DNA of 6,993 nt from Eubacterium sp. (GCA_023663915.1 JAMPGN010000218.1:1-6993), one strand, 5' to 3'; shown: positions 1 to 6,993, counted from the first letter of the stretch. Notes: generated by a model from the sequence alone, not told the origin. Translations and numbers: made by a program.

Positions 1-53
1 TGCTATATGGCGGGGAAGATAGTCTGAAGGCCGCTTAATCAGCAGACACTAAA

Positions 54-76
54 TACAATATCCTGCTATTATTGTA
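54..76 (-). terminator. Weak inverted repeat after the gntP remnant
   Basis: A perfect 7-base inverted repeat (TACAATA at 54-60, TATTGTA at 70-76) with a 9-base loop lies just past the stop codon (79-81) of the old gntP C-terminal frame. Read on the minus strand it is followed by only a short TTTA stretch. The stem is AT-rich, so it is a poor intrinsic terminator and may be chance. Nothing else was recognised in bases 1-78. Confidence 0.2.
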
Positions 77-78
77 GC

Positions 79-848
79 TTATACCCCAACCAGATAAACG
101 ACAACTGCAACGACAGTGCTCGTCAATCCGATGCACGCCTCAAACGGTATCAGTTTCATGCGGTCGTTGATGCGGTTGCGCCTGCCATCAGAATACCGGA
201 AAGCGGAACGAGAAGAAACGTCGGCATATTCATTGCCTCGATCAGATTGATCACATCGAATTGGAGCGCCGACGCTTTGATGATGCTCGCGATCGTGCCG
301 GTACCGATCAGCAGTACGGATACGCCGATGACTTTGCTTAAGCCAAATTTTGTATAGGGAATGGTTTCCTTGAGATTGCCGGTGGCAATAATGCTCACCA
401 TTCCGCCAAGTGGCAGTGTGATCAGAGGGTCGATGCTGATATCGCAGAGGGGACGCAGAGCCAGCAAAACGATCACTACGAGCGGTCCGCTGACTGCAGC
501 CGCCAGGTTCGGAAGTTTTTTCTCCTGGCTGCGCTCGTCCGTATCGCTTAAGTCTTCCTGTTTCTTTTTGGACAGGAGTGAGGCTAAAATAATTGTCATC
601 ACAAGCGCAAACAGTGCGGGAATGATGTTTTTCATCATTAATGCGGTCAGATCTACGCCGAATGCCTCGGATGCCGCAATGGTGTTCGGGTTCGGGGAGA
701 TAATGTTCCCAGTTTTGTCTTCACCGATGATGTCGCCGACTAGTGCGCCTAAAATCAGGCTGTATGCCGGCTGGACTTTTTTGATGATGAGTACGATCGC
801 GACGATCAGACCGATAATTGCCCCTAAAGTATTAAAATCATATTGCAT
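79..848 (-). pseudogene. gntP: GntP-family gluconate/glycerate permease, internally deleted and frameshifted
   Basis: This is the remains of an inner-membrane permease of the GntP family (COG2610 type), which imports gluconate, glycerate or similar sugar acids by cation symport. The first frame (156-848) gives 230 residues. It starts at an ATG 8 bases after a perfect AGGAGG (857-862), and that ribosome binding site overlaps the stop codon of the glycerate kinase upstream. Hydrophobic segments lie at about 7-24, 28-42, 74-93, 117-135, 170-190 and 209-225, and the family signature GNIISPNPNTIAASEAFG sits at 47-64. Two defects are visible. First, that signature normally lies around residue 150 but here follows the second helix directly, implying roughly 100 missing residues in frame. 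Second, the frame ends right after AGATASTTA. The expected C-terminal tail (INDRMKLIPFEACIGLTS and the last helix) is found in another frame at 79-171, implying a further deletion of about 60 residues. Intact relatives are about 420-440 residues. It is most likely non-functional; a truncated 230-residue protein could still be made. Confidence 0.82.
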
Positions 849-856
849 TATGTAAA

Positions 857-862
857 CCTCCT
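857..862 (-). promoter_or_regulatory. Shine-Dalgarno of gntP, overlapping the glycerate kinase stop
   Basis: CCTCCT on the plus strand is AGGAGG on the minus strand, 8 bases before the gntP ATG. Its upstream end overlaps the TAG stop codon of the glycerate kinase (861-863). This fixes the permease start and indicates that the two genes were translated from one transcript. Confidence 0.8.
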
Positions 863-2003
863 ATTCCTGAATGCTTTTTATCAGACGAAATACTTGTTCT
901 ACGGTACTGCTCATATTTTTTCGTGCGTTATCCGGATCCATTGCTTCTTGCAGTGTCTGCACACCTCGAAGAATCGGGAAGAATGCGTCGATCCCGTGCT
1001 CGTTGCAAGCGACGGCATCGTCTGTCACACTTCCTGAGAAGGCGATCACCTTTTTGCTGTGTTTTTTGGCAAGCCCGGCAACACCGATGGGCGCTTTGCC
1101 GAATATGGTCTGTCCGTCCAGCCTGCCTTCCCCGGTCACAACCAGATCGGCGGACGCGATATAGTCTTCCAGTTTTGTCTCTTCGAGAACAATCTTAATG
1201 CCGGATTCCAATACGGCGTTGGTGTAGGAGAGAAAGGCGAATCCCAGCCCGCCCGCCGCGCCTGTTCCGGCTTGTCCGGCATTGGCGCGGGGATATTTTT
1301 CGCAGGTCAGTTTGGCGTAATAGGCGAGCCATTTATCCATCTGCATGATCATAGTCGGCGTTGCGCCCTTCTGGGGTCCGAAGACCGCGCTGCATCCCTG
1401 TTCGCCACACAAAACATTGGTCACATCGCAGGCGATGCGGAACGTACATTCTTTCAGTTCTGGCAGGACGTAGTCATCCGTGATGGTGTCCAACTCTTTT
1501 AGTCCCTTTGCGCCGAATGGAACCTGTTTTCCATTTTGATCAAGCATCCCGTAGCCCAATGCCTGAAGCATACCAATTCCGCCGTCGTTGGTGGCGCTTC
1601 CGCCGATCCCGATTATAAAATGCCGGCATCCTCTAAGGATTGCATTCTTTATGACTTCTCCTACCCCGTAGGTGGTCGTTTCCAGCGGATTCCTGTCCTG
1701 TTCGGGGACGAGGGTGATGCCTGCGGCGCCGGACATTTCGATAATTGCCGTCCGGGTATCTTCAAGGATGCCATACACACAGTTGACAGGCGTACCCAAA
1801 GGACCTGTTACCGAGATGGTTTCGAGTTTTCCACTCATTCCCAGAGTAAGCGCTTCCACGGTGCCTTCGCCGCCGTCAGCAAGAGGACGCACGTGTACCT
1901 CGGAATCGGGCATTACTTTTAAGATGCCTTCTTTGATCGTGTTGCCTGCCTCTAAAGAGGAAAGGCTGCCTTTGAGTGAATCGATCGCAACAACTACTTT
2001 CAT
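861..2003 (-). CDS. glxK: Glycerate kinase (glycerate 2-kinase, GarK/GlxK family)
   Basis: A cytosolic enzyme of the PF02595/TIGR00045 family that phosphorylates D-glycerate with ATP, feeding glycerate from sugar-acid or glyoxylate breakdown into lower glycolysis; members of this family generally give 2-phosphoglycerate. The 380-residue length is normal for the family and no frame disruption is seen. Conserved glycine-rich and acidic motifs appear in the expected order: KVVVAIDSLKGS at 2-13, ADGGEGT at 42-48, GIGGSATNDGG at 132-142, CDVTNVLCG at 192-200, FGPQKGA at 208-214, GTGAAGGLGFA at 246-256 and TGEGRLDGQT at 290-299. The chosen ATG follows an AAAGGAG ribosome binding site (2013-2019) by 9 bases. 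It is the first gene of a two-gene operon, and the permease starts 12 bases after it. A divergent fragment of a CdaR-like regulator lies directly upstream, so this operon was probably once controlled by that regulator. I see no convincing sigma-A promoter upstream. Family identity is secure; the exact product isomer is inferred. Confidence 0.95.
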   Translation of the reverse strand: MKVVVAIDSLKGSLSSLEAGNTIKEGILKVMPDSEVHVRPLADGGEGTVEALTLGMSGKLETISVTGPLGTPVNCVYGILEDTRTAIIEMSGAAGITLVPEQDRNPLETTTYGVGEVIKNAILRGCRHFIIGIGGSATNDGGIGMLQALGYGMLDQNGKQVPFGAKGLKELDTITDDYVLPELKECTFRIACDVTNVLCGEQGCSAVFGPQKGATPTMIMQMDKWLAYYAKLTCEKYPRANAGQAGTGAAGGLGFAFLSYTNAVLESGIKIVLEETKLEDYIASADLVVTGEGRLDGQTIFGKAPIGVAGLAKKHSKKVIAFSGSVTDDAVACNEHGIDAFFPILRGVQTLQEAMDPDNARKNMSSTVEQVFRLIKSIQE

Positions 2004-2012
2004 TTTGTTTTG

Positions 2013-2019
2013 CTCCTTT
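2013..2019 (-). promoter_or_regulatory. Shine-Dalgarno of glycerate kinase
   Basis: CTCCTTT on the plus strand reads AAAGGAG on the minus strand, 9 bases before the kinase ATG at 2003. It supports that start, as no competing start codon has an equally good site. Confidence 0.75.
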
Positions 2020-2092
2020 CTTTTTTATGAGACAAATCCTATATTTGATGATTCTACTTTAACAGACAGGCTCTTTTCTGTATACTTTTAGC

Positions 2093-2290
2093 TATCCGAA
2101 CGAATATATCCTGCTGGTGGAGAGCGGGCAATTCAAGAAGTGGCGTTATCTTCTGCAAATACTGGCGGAGAAAAATTTTCCGGCAGTCCGGATCGGAATC
2201 GGGAACGCAATGCCTTTGTCCAGGCTGCACCATTCCTATAAGGAGGCAGCGGTACTTTATCTTGCATTGAAGTTAGATTCCATGGCGTAG
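2093..2290 (+). pseudogene. Fragment of a CdaR/PucR-type sugar-diacid regulator
   Basis: A short open stretch that reads as 65 residues ending at a TAG (2288-2290). The same frame is open back to a TAA at 2060-2062, but homology seems to begin near YPNEYILLVESG. The core, FPAVRIGIGNAMPLSRLHHS followed by YKEAAVLYLAL, matches the pattern 'v.iGiG....l..Sy.eA' of the GGDEF-like middle domain in CdaR/PucR-type transcription activators. Such proteins are usually about 370-400 residues, with an N-terminal sensor domain and a C-terminal helix-turn-helix. Both are absent here, and no start codon with a ribosome binding site is present. CdaR-type regulators commonly neighbour glycerate kinase and GntP genes, so this is probably the relic of the local regulator. 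The alternative is a fragment of a YesN/AraC-type response regulator, which carries a similar 'iGiS...SY.eA' motif. It is almost certainly not functional. Confidence 0.65.
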
Positions 2291-2378
2291 GGGCTTTTCA
2301 TCCCTTTGATTAGGTCATTCGTCCCAACAAACAGGTCAACTGTCAGACAAGGTGCATTTATGGGATTCATTGTGTTAA

Positions 2379-2436
2379 TATAATACGGGATGAGGTATGC
2401 GTTGATGTGAATAAATGATATAATAATGGATATGGT
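2379..2436 (+). repeat. Imperfect 18-base direct repeat containing TATAAT, 40 bases apart
   Basis: The 18 bases at 2379-2396 and at 2419-2436 both begin TATAATA, share GGAT at unit positions 10-13, and end in GGT; 14 of 18 positions match. The second copy contains the best essC promoter -10. The repeat could be a duplicated promoter core, a pair of binding sites, or chance in an AT-rich leader. Confidence 0.35.
2416..2424 (+). promoter_or_regulatory. Extended -10 promoter for essC
   Basis: TGATATAAT is a perfect TGn-TATAAT extended -10 element. There is no good -35 at 16-18 bases upstream; a TTGATG at 2402-2407 is only 11 bases away, too close for the usual spacing. This fits an extended -10 promoter that does not need a -35. 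Transcription would begin near 2431, leaving a leader of about 48 bases before the essC start. Confidence 0.55.
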
Positions 2437-2467
2437 TCCAATGGGAGCCGCAGCAAATAATTCAAAT

Positions 2468-2474
2468 GAGAGGG
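2468..2474 (+). promoter_or_regulatory. Shine-Dalgarno of essC
   Basis: GAGAGGG ends 4 bases before the ATG at 2479, giving a slightly short spacer. An in-frame TGA at 2467-2469 lies just upstream, so this ATG is the earliest possible start and the only one with a ribosome binding site. Confidence 0.65.
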
Positions 2475-2478
2475 CGTC

Positions 2479-5400
2479 ATGGGTTTTATACTATCGGTTT
2501 ACAGCATCAATGCATTTCAAGAAATTCTTTTGCCGGCGATCGACAACGCAGACAGTTCCGTGACTGTGGGCAGATCGATTTTTGCATTGCCGCATGATAT
2601 CATCATACCCTTGGAAATCCTAGGGGGACAGTGGTTCATACATAAAAAGGATTTCTACCTTACTTATACAGTATCGGGGGCAAATTATACAGGACAGCCT
2701 TTGGGAAATGGCGATCTTCTGACGCTCACTCTGCCAGAAGGACATATTTTGAATATCATTGTCAAAGAGGTCAAGGATTCTTTTATTGTATACAAAAAGT
2801 ATGATATCAGCGGATTGGACAAGATACGGATCGGCAAGGATGAGGATTGTGATATCCGTTACGAGACGCTCAATCTGATATCCAAGGAACACGGAATCAT
2901 CCGGCGGAGCGGCGAATGGTACATCGTGGAGGATACGAGCGCCAACGGCATCTTTATCAATTCCATGCGTATGGCGGGGAGCTGGCAGCTGTCTTTCGGG
3001 GACTGCATAGACATATTCGGGCTGCGCATGGTCTTTCTGGGGAATGTTCTGGCGATCAATGAGGGAGTGGAAGGGATTCGTGTAAAGAAGGACGTGCTTC
3101 CGGTATTTCATCCCGATGAGAACGGGAGTGATGAGGTCAGGAATGATGTGGAGTCTACGGAAAATAGTGACGAGGTGATTTTCCATCGTTCGCCGAGGAA
3201 ACTGAGCAGGCTGGAGAAGGATGTTGTGGTGATCGAAGAACCACCCGCTCTTGCGGGCAAAAGCGCAAAATCCGCAGGTATGCTTGCAGGGCCTACGCTG
3301 GCGATGGCGCTGCCGATGCTTTTCGGGTGCAGCCTTGTGATGTACAGCGTGATGCTTCCTATGGAGAATGCGAGTGTATTTAAGTATGCTGGGATGATTC
3401 TGGCGGCGGGAGCTGCGTTAGTCGGTACTGTGTGGACTTTTGCATATATCGTGCGCGGTTTTATGGGCGAGAAAGAAGCCCGCAGACAGCGGGCTGAAAT
3501 CTATCAGAAATATCTCACGGATTGCACGCAGATGGTCAGGACAAAATATGACAGGAGCAGGGCTGCTCTCATAGAAATGTATCCTTCGGCGGAGGAGTGC
3601 TGTAAGTATACGGAGGATTCTCCACAAATGTGGGGCAGGAATGCCAGTCATGAGGACATGCTCTTCGAGAGGCTGGGGCTGGGCGATATTCCTTTTCAGG
3701 TGGAGGTTAGGATACCGGAGACGAAATTTGCCATGCCGGAAGACCCGCTTGCCGGCAAAGCCGAAGCAATACGGGATAGTTTTCAGCAATTACATGACGT
3801 GCCGGTAGGCGTGGACCTGCATGCGCATAAGCTGATTGGTGTTTTCGGCGGGGAGAAGAAACAGGGCGCAATCGCGGTACTGCATATGTTTGCGGTACAA
3901 ATTGCCGCCAACAACTGTTATACGGATGTCAAGATGGCGTTCGTATACGATGAAAAGAATTATGATGACCACAGCACATGGAATTTTGCCAGGTGGCTGC
4001 CCCATGTGTGGTCGGAAGACCAGAAGACCCGCTATGTGGCGAAGGACAAGCAGGAAGCGGGGGAAGTCTTCTATGAACTTGCCAAAGTGTTCCGCGCAAG
4101 GCAGGAAGCGGGCGGTGAGGATACGGCGGCAAAGACAAGACCGCCCAAGCCCTACTATGTGCTTTTTATAGCAGATCCGGAACTTCTCGAAGGCGAGCTG
4201 ATTTCCAGATACATCTATAAGCCGGGCAGAGAATATGGCCTGACAACGATCATGTTTGCGGAGAGTTACGAGCGGCTTCCCAATGCATGTGAGTATCTGA
4301 TACAGAATGATGCAGATTTCACGGGCGTCTACTGTATTGGTGACGACAACCGGCAAAGGCAGGCGATCCGCTTTGATATCATCGCGGGCATCTCGTTGGA
4401 AAAGATGGCGAGGAGACTCTCCCGCGTCAAGGTGAGCGAGGTGGAGACGGGCAAAGAACTGCCGGATGACCTGACGTTCTTTGATATGTACGGGGTCAGC
4501 AGTCCCGCACAGCTTCACATCACGGACAGATGGCGCAAGAATAGGACTTACGACAGTATGCGGGCGTTGATCGGCCAGAAAGCGGGCGGCGGGGAATGTT
4601 ACCTGGATGTCCATGAGAAATGCCATGGACCGCATGGACTGGTGGCAGGGACGACAGGTTCCGGCAAGTCGGAGATTCTGCAGACCTATATACTCTCGCT
4701 GGCAATCAATTTCAGTCCGGAGGACGTATGTTTTTTTATCATTGATTATAAGGGCGGAAGCACGGCGAATCTGTTTTCGCGTCTCCCGCACATGGTCGGT
4801 CAGATCACCAACTTATCCGGGAGCCAGGTGCGCCGCGCCATGGTGTCGATCAAGAGCGAGAACAGGCGCAGACAGCGTATTTTTAACGAGTACGGCGTCA
4901 ATCATATTAATCTCTATACGAAATTATATAAGAATAAGGAGACCGCGATCCCGATTCCGCATCTGTTTATCATTATCGATGAGTTTGCGGAATTAAAGCG
5001 GGAAGAGCCGGATTTCATGGGCGAGTTAATCAGCGTGGCACAGGTGGGGCGCAGTCTGGGTGTCCATTTGATTCTTGCGACGCAGAAACCGGGCGGTACG
5101 GTGGACGAGAATATCTGGAGCAATTCGCGTTTCCGGCTCTGCCTGCGCGTGCAGGACAGGCAGGACAGCATGCACATGCTGCATAAGCCCGACGCCGCTT
5201 ACATCACGCAGACGGGACGCTGCTGTATGCAGGTAGGAAACGATGAACTCTACGAGTCTTTCCAGTCGGGATACAGTGGTGCGGCATATGATGAGAAGGA
5301 AAATCGGGAGCGGAAGAATTTCGTTACGATGATTTCCAATACTGGAAAGACGGCATTGATCGGAAGCCGTGCAAAGATGAAATCTGTGAATGACAGGGAT

Positions 5401-6993
5401 GCAGAAGAGACGTCCGGGATGCGGCTGACCACACAGCTTGAGGCGGTCGTGGACTATATCGTCGATATGGCAGGACAGACAGACTGCAAATGCCCGATGC
5501 AGTTCTGGCTGCCGATCCTTCCGACCAAGCTGTATCTGGAGGAGCTGGAAGGATACGGGCGGACGGCGTATGAAGCCCATGCATGGCGGAAAGCGGCAAA
5601 AGGCGGAAGCCTTGGCGTATACATGGGACTCTGTGACGATCCGGTCAATCAGGCGCAGATGCCTTTGATTGTGGAGCCGTCGGCAGGACATATGGCGGTC
5701 TGCGGGATGACGGGCAGCGGAAAGAGCACGTTCTTACAGACATTTGTGTATTCGCTGATCTGCGCCTATACGCCGCAGGAGATTAATGTCTACTGTATCG
5801 ACTTCGGAAGCCGTATGCTGGCGGCGTTTGAGAGAGCGCCGCAGGTGGGCGGTGTGATTTTTGACAATGAGGGCGATAAGATGGCTAAATTTGCGGTCAT
5901 GCTTTCAAAGATATTGGAGGAGCGCAAGACGCTTCTTGGCGGTGGCAGTTACGGTCAGTACGTTAGGGCAGGCGGCGTACTTCCCGCGATTCTCATTGTG
6001 ATTGATAATTTCGCAGGTTTTCGCAGTAAGACGGAATACCGGTACGATGATCTGTTTACACAGTTGTCGAAGGATGGAGTAGGATATGGAATCTTCCTGG
6101 CGCTCACGGCATCGGGATTCGGCACGTTAGATATCCCTGCCCGTATGGGTGATGATTTCCGGACGGTCATTTCACTTGAGATGGGAGACAGGTTCCGCTA
6201 TGCGGAAATCCACAAGACTATGCGTGTGGACGTGATACCGGAAGAAAATGTCAAAGGGCGTGGACTTGCGAAAGTGGGAGAGACATTGCTTGAATTTCAG
6301 ACTGCGCTTGCCCTGCGCGCAGAGAATGATTTCAAACGCTCGGAGTCGATCAGAATGCTGGCGGAAGACATGCGGGCGGTATGGGAAGGTCAGAGTGCCG
6401 AGAATATCCCGTCGATCCCGCGGCGTTTTATCTGGCAGGAATTTGTCGGGATGCAGGCGGTGCAGGATATGCTTGTGGACGATCGGTATCTACCCATCGG
6501 GTATGAGACGGAGAGCGTGACGGTGTATGGCGTGGATCTGTCTGAAATTTATTGTTATCTGATTGGCGGGCGTTGTGGCACCGGCAAGACAAACATGATG
6601 AAGATTCTGATCGATATGGCGGTGCGCAAAGGCGGCAGTGCAGTGGTGTTCGATTTTGCAGGGGAACTTCGCGGACTGTGTGAGGAGCGGGGCGTTACGT
6701 GCATCAGGGACGACGAAACCTGTTACCGCTTCTTCCGGGATCATCTGACACCCGCGTTCCGGGAGTGCACTCACAGGGAACAGGCTGAACGAATCTTCCT
6801 TTTTCTTGCAGATTTTGCGGAGTTTATCAGGCATATTTACGCGCCGGCGGATGGAGTAGGCAAGATGGGACCGCTCGTTGAGAATCTGCTGGAAAAAGGC
6901 GGAGGACGCGGCATATACTGGTTTGCATGTTTTCGACAGGAAGACCGCAATGCGGTGCTTGGCAGGAGGGCATACGAACTTTTCATAAGATAC
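2479..6993 (+). CDS. essC: Type VII secretion protein EssC (FtsK/SpoIIIE-type ATPase), 3' end outside the window
   Basis: This is the membrane-bound motor of the type VIIb (Ess/WXG100) secretion system of Firmicutes, which drives export of WXG100 and LXG-type substrates. 1505 codons are open to the window edge; relatives are about 1450-1550 residues, so little is missing. Residues 1-90 look like a first, diverged FHA-like domain. Residues 114-190 form a clearer FHA domain (IGK at 118-120, SKEH at 135-138, NG at 156-157). Two membrane helices lie at about 267-290 and 303-326, followed by a charged coiled stretch. Residues about 450-690 are the degenerate D0 domain. D1 has Walker A GTTGSGKS (724-731), Walker B LFIIIDE (829-835) and the sensor segment GRSLGVHLILATQKPGG. 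D2 has Walker A GMTGSGKS (1076-1083) and Walker B ILIVIDN (D1176, N1177, no glutamate). D3 has Walker A GRCGTGKT (1364-1371) and Walker B IFLFLAD (D1445). All three P-loops are intact, but only D1 has the catalytic acidic pair. The gene has its own promoter and is not cotranscribed with the glycerate operon, which runs the other way; other Ess components probably lie downstream. Confidence 0.95.
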   Translation, partial: MGFILSVYSINAFQEILLPAIDNADSSVTVGRSIFALPHDIIIPLEILGGQWFIHKKDFYLTYTVSGANYTGQPLGNGDLLTLTLPEGHILNIIVKEVKDSFIVYKKYDISGLDKIRIGKDEDCDIRYETLNLISKEHGIIRRSGEWYIVEDTSANGIFINSMRMAGSWQLSFGDCIDIFGLRMVFLGNVLAINEGVEGIRVKKDVLPVFHPDENGSDEVRNDVESTENSDEVIFHRSPRKLSRLEKDVVVIEEPPALAGKSAKSAGMLAGPTLAMALPMLFGCSLVMYSVMLPMENASVFKYAGMILAAGAALVGTVWTFAYIVRGFMGEKEARRQRAEIYQKYLTDCTQMVRTKYDRSRAALIEMYPSAEECCKYTEDSPQMWGRNASHEDMLFERLGLGDIPFQVEVRIPETKFAMPEDPLAGKAEAIRDSFQQLHDVPVGVDLHAHKLIGVFGGEKKQGAIAVLHMFAVQIAANNCYTDVKMAFVYDEKNYDDHSTWNFARWLPHVWSEDQKTRYVAKDKQEAGEVFYELAKVFRARQEAGGEDTAAKTRPPKPYYVLFIADPELLEGELISRYIYKPGREYGLTTIMFAESYERLPNACEYLIQNDADFTGVYCIGDDNRQRQAIRFDIIAGISLEKMARRLSRVKVSEVETGKELPDDLTFFDMYGVSSPAQLHITDRWRKNRTYDSMRALIGQKAGGGECYLDVHEKCHGPHGLVAGTTGSGKSEILQTYILSLAINFSPEDVCFFIIDYKGGSTANLFSRLPHMVGQITNLSGSQVRRAMVSIKSENRRRQRIFNEYGVNHINLYTKLYKNKETAIPIPHLFIIIDEFAELKREEPDFMGELISVAQVGRSLGVHLILATQKPGGTVDENIWSNSRFRLCLRVQDRQDSMHMLHKPDAAYITQTGRCCMQVGNDELYESFQSGYSGAAYDEKENRERKNFVTMISNTGKTALIGSRAKMKSVNDRDAEETSGMRLTTQLEAVVDYIVDMAGQTDCKCPMQFWLPILPTKLYLEELEGYGRTAYEAHAWRKAAKGGSLGVYMGLCDDPVNQAQMPLIVEPSAGHMAVCGMTGSGKSTFLQTFVYSLICAYTPQEINVYCIDFGSRMLAAFERAPQVGGVIFDNEGDKMAKFAVMLSKILEERKTLLGGGSYGQYVRAGGVLPAILIVIDNFAGFRSKTEYRYDDLFTQLSKDGVGYGIFLALTASGFGTLDIPARMGDDFRTVISLEMGDRFRYAEIHKTMRVDVIPEENVKGRGLAKVGETLLEFQTALALRAENDFKRSESIRMLAEDMRAVWEGQSAENIPSIPRRFIWQEFVGMQAVQDMLVDDRYLPIGYETESVTVYGVDLSEIYCYLIGGRCGTGKTNMMKILIDMAVRKGGSAVVFDFAGELRGLCEERGVTCIRDDETCYRFFRDHLTPAFRECTHREQAERIFLFLADFAEFIRHIYAPADGVGKMGPLVENLLEKGGGRGIYWFACFRQEDRNAVLGRRAYELFIRY

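Larger units (their letters stand above)
2291..2478. other. Intergenic region between the regulator relic and essC
   Basis: There is no gene here. The stretch contains the essC promoter candidate, an upstream imperfect copy of its core, and the essC ribosome binding site. No strong hairpin terminator closes the regulator relic; AGGG/CCCT around 2289-2302 is only a 4-base stem. No insertion sequence ends or tRNA were recognised. Confidence 0.5.

Noticed and set aside
361..855. Plus-strand open frame (164 codons) opposite gntP
   Set aside because: It is antisense to the permease whose family motifs are clear, and its product has no recognisable features.
1059..1922. Plus-strand open frames opposite the glycerate kinase
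   Set aside because: The kinase frame on the minus strand carries every family motif; the plus-strand products resemble nothing.
2013..2100. Minus-strand promoter for the glycerate kinase (for example TAGAAT near 2051-2056)
   Set aside because: No acceptable -35 hexamer lies at the proper distance, so I did not list it as a feature.
2289..2305. Possible terminator after the regulator relic (AGGG...CCCT then TTT)
   Set aside because: The stem is only 4 bases and the T-run is short and interrupted, so it is too weak to call.
2402..2424. TTGATG plus TATAAT as a classic -35/-10 pair
   Set aside because: The spacing is only 11 bases, well below the 16-18 needed; the extended -10 explanation fits better.
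2620..3186. Minus-strand open frame (188 codons) opposite the EssC FHA region
   Set aside because: It is antisense to conserved FHA motifs and its product resembles no family.
3790..4791. Long minus-strand open frame (333 codons) opposite essC
   Set aside because: It lies entirely antisense to a well-supported essC frame with ATPase motifs. Its product is rich in Arg, His and Cys with no recognisable domain, and it has no ribosome binding site context. It is a shadow of the GC-rich coding strand.
5026..5691. Minus-strand open frame (221 codons) opposite EssC D1/D2
   Set aside because: It overlaps conserved ATPase coding sequence and its low-complexity Arg/His/Cys composition is typical of a shadow frame.

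Overview
The window looks like a chromosomal segment of a low-to-mid GC Firmicute, most likely a Clostridia/Lachnospiraceae-type gut anaerobe. The basis is strong AGGAGG-type ribosome binding sites, a Firmicutes-style type VIIb secretion ATPase (EssC), and a glycerate kinase/GntP pair of the kind common in that group. The genus cannot be named from the sequence alone.

Left part (about 1-2003, minus strand): a two-gene glycerate-utilisation operon. The first gene, a glycerate kinase (861-2003), looks intact. The second, 12 bases downstream, is a GntP-family permease (79-848) that is broken. It carries one apparent in-frame internal deletion near its N-terminus and a second deletion near its C-terminus that shifts the frame and causes early termination. 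The true C-terminal tail survives in another frame (79-171).

Middle (2004-2478): a gene-poor stretch. It holds a 65-codon plus-strand fragment resembling the middle, GGDEF-like domain of a CdaR/PucR-type sugar-diacid regulator (2093-2290), with no start and no C-terminal helix-turn-helix. This is probably the remains of the regulator that once controlled the glycerate operon. It is followed by a 188-base intergenic region with a good extended -10 promoter (2416-2424) and an imperfect direct repeat of that promoter core 40 bases upstream.

Right part (2479-6993, plus strand, running off the window): essC, the membrane-anchored FtsK/SpoIIIE-type motor of a type VIIb (WXG100/Ess) secretion system. 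1505 residues are visible: two FHA-like domains, two transmembrane helices, a degenerate D0 domain, and three ATPase modules, each with an intact Walker A. It has its own promoter and appears to be the first gene of a secretion cluster that would continue to the right.

The main biological story is a boundary. On one side is a decaying glycerate locus (regulator remnant, doubly deleted transporter, intact kinase). On the other is an apparently healthy type VII secretion locus that starts within 200 bases of the regulator remnant. No RNA gene, CRISPR array, insertion sequence or clearly undescribed system was found.
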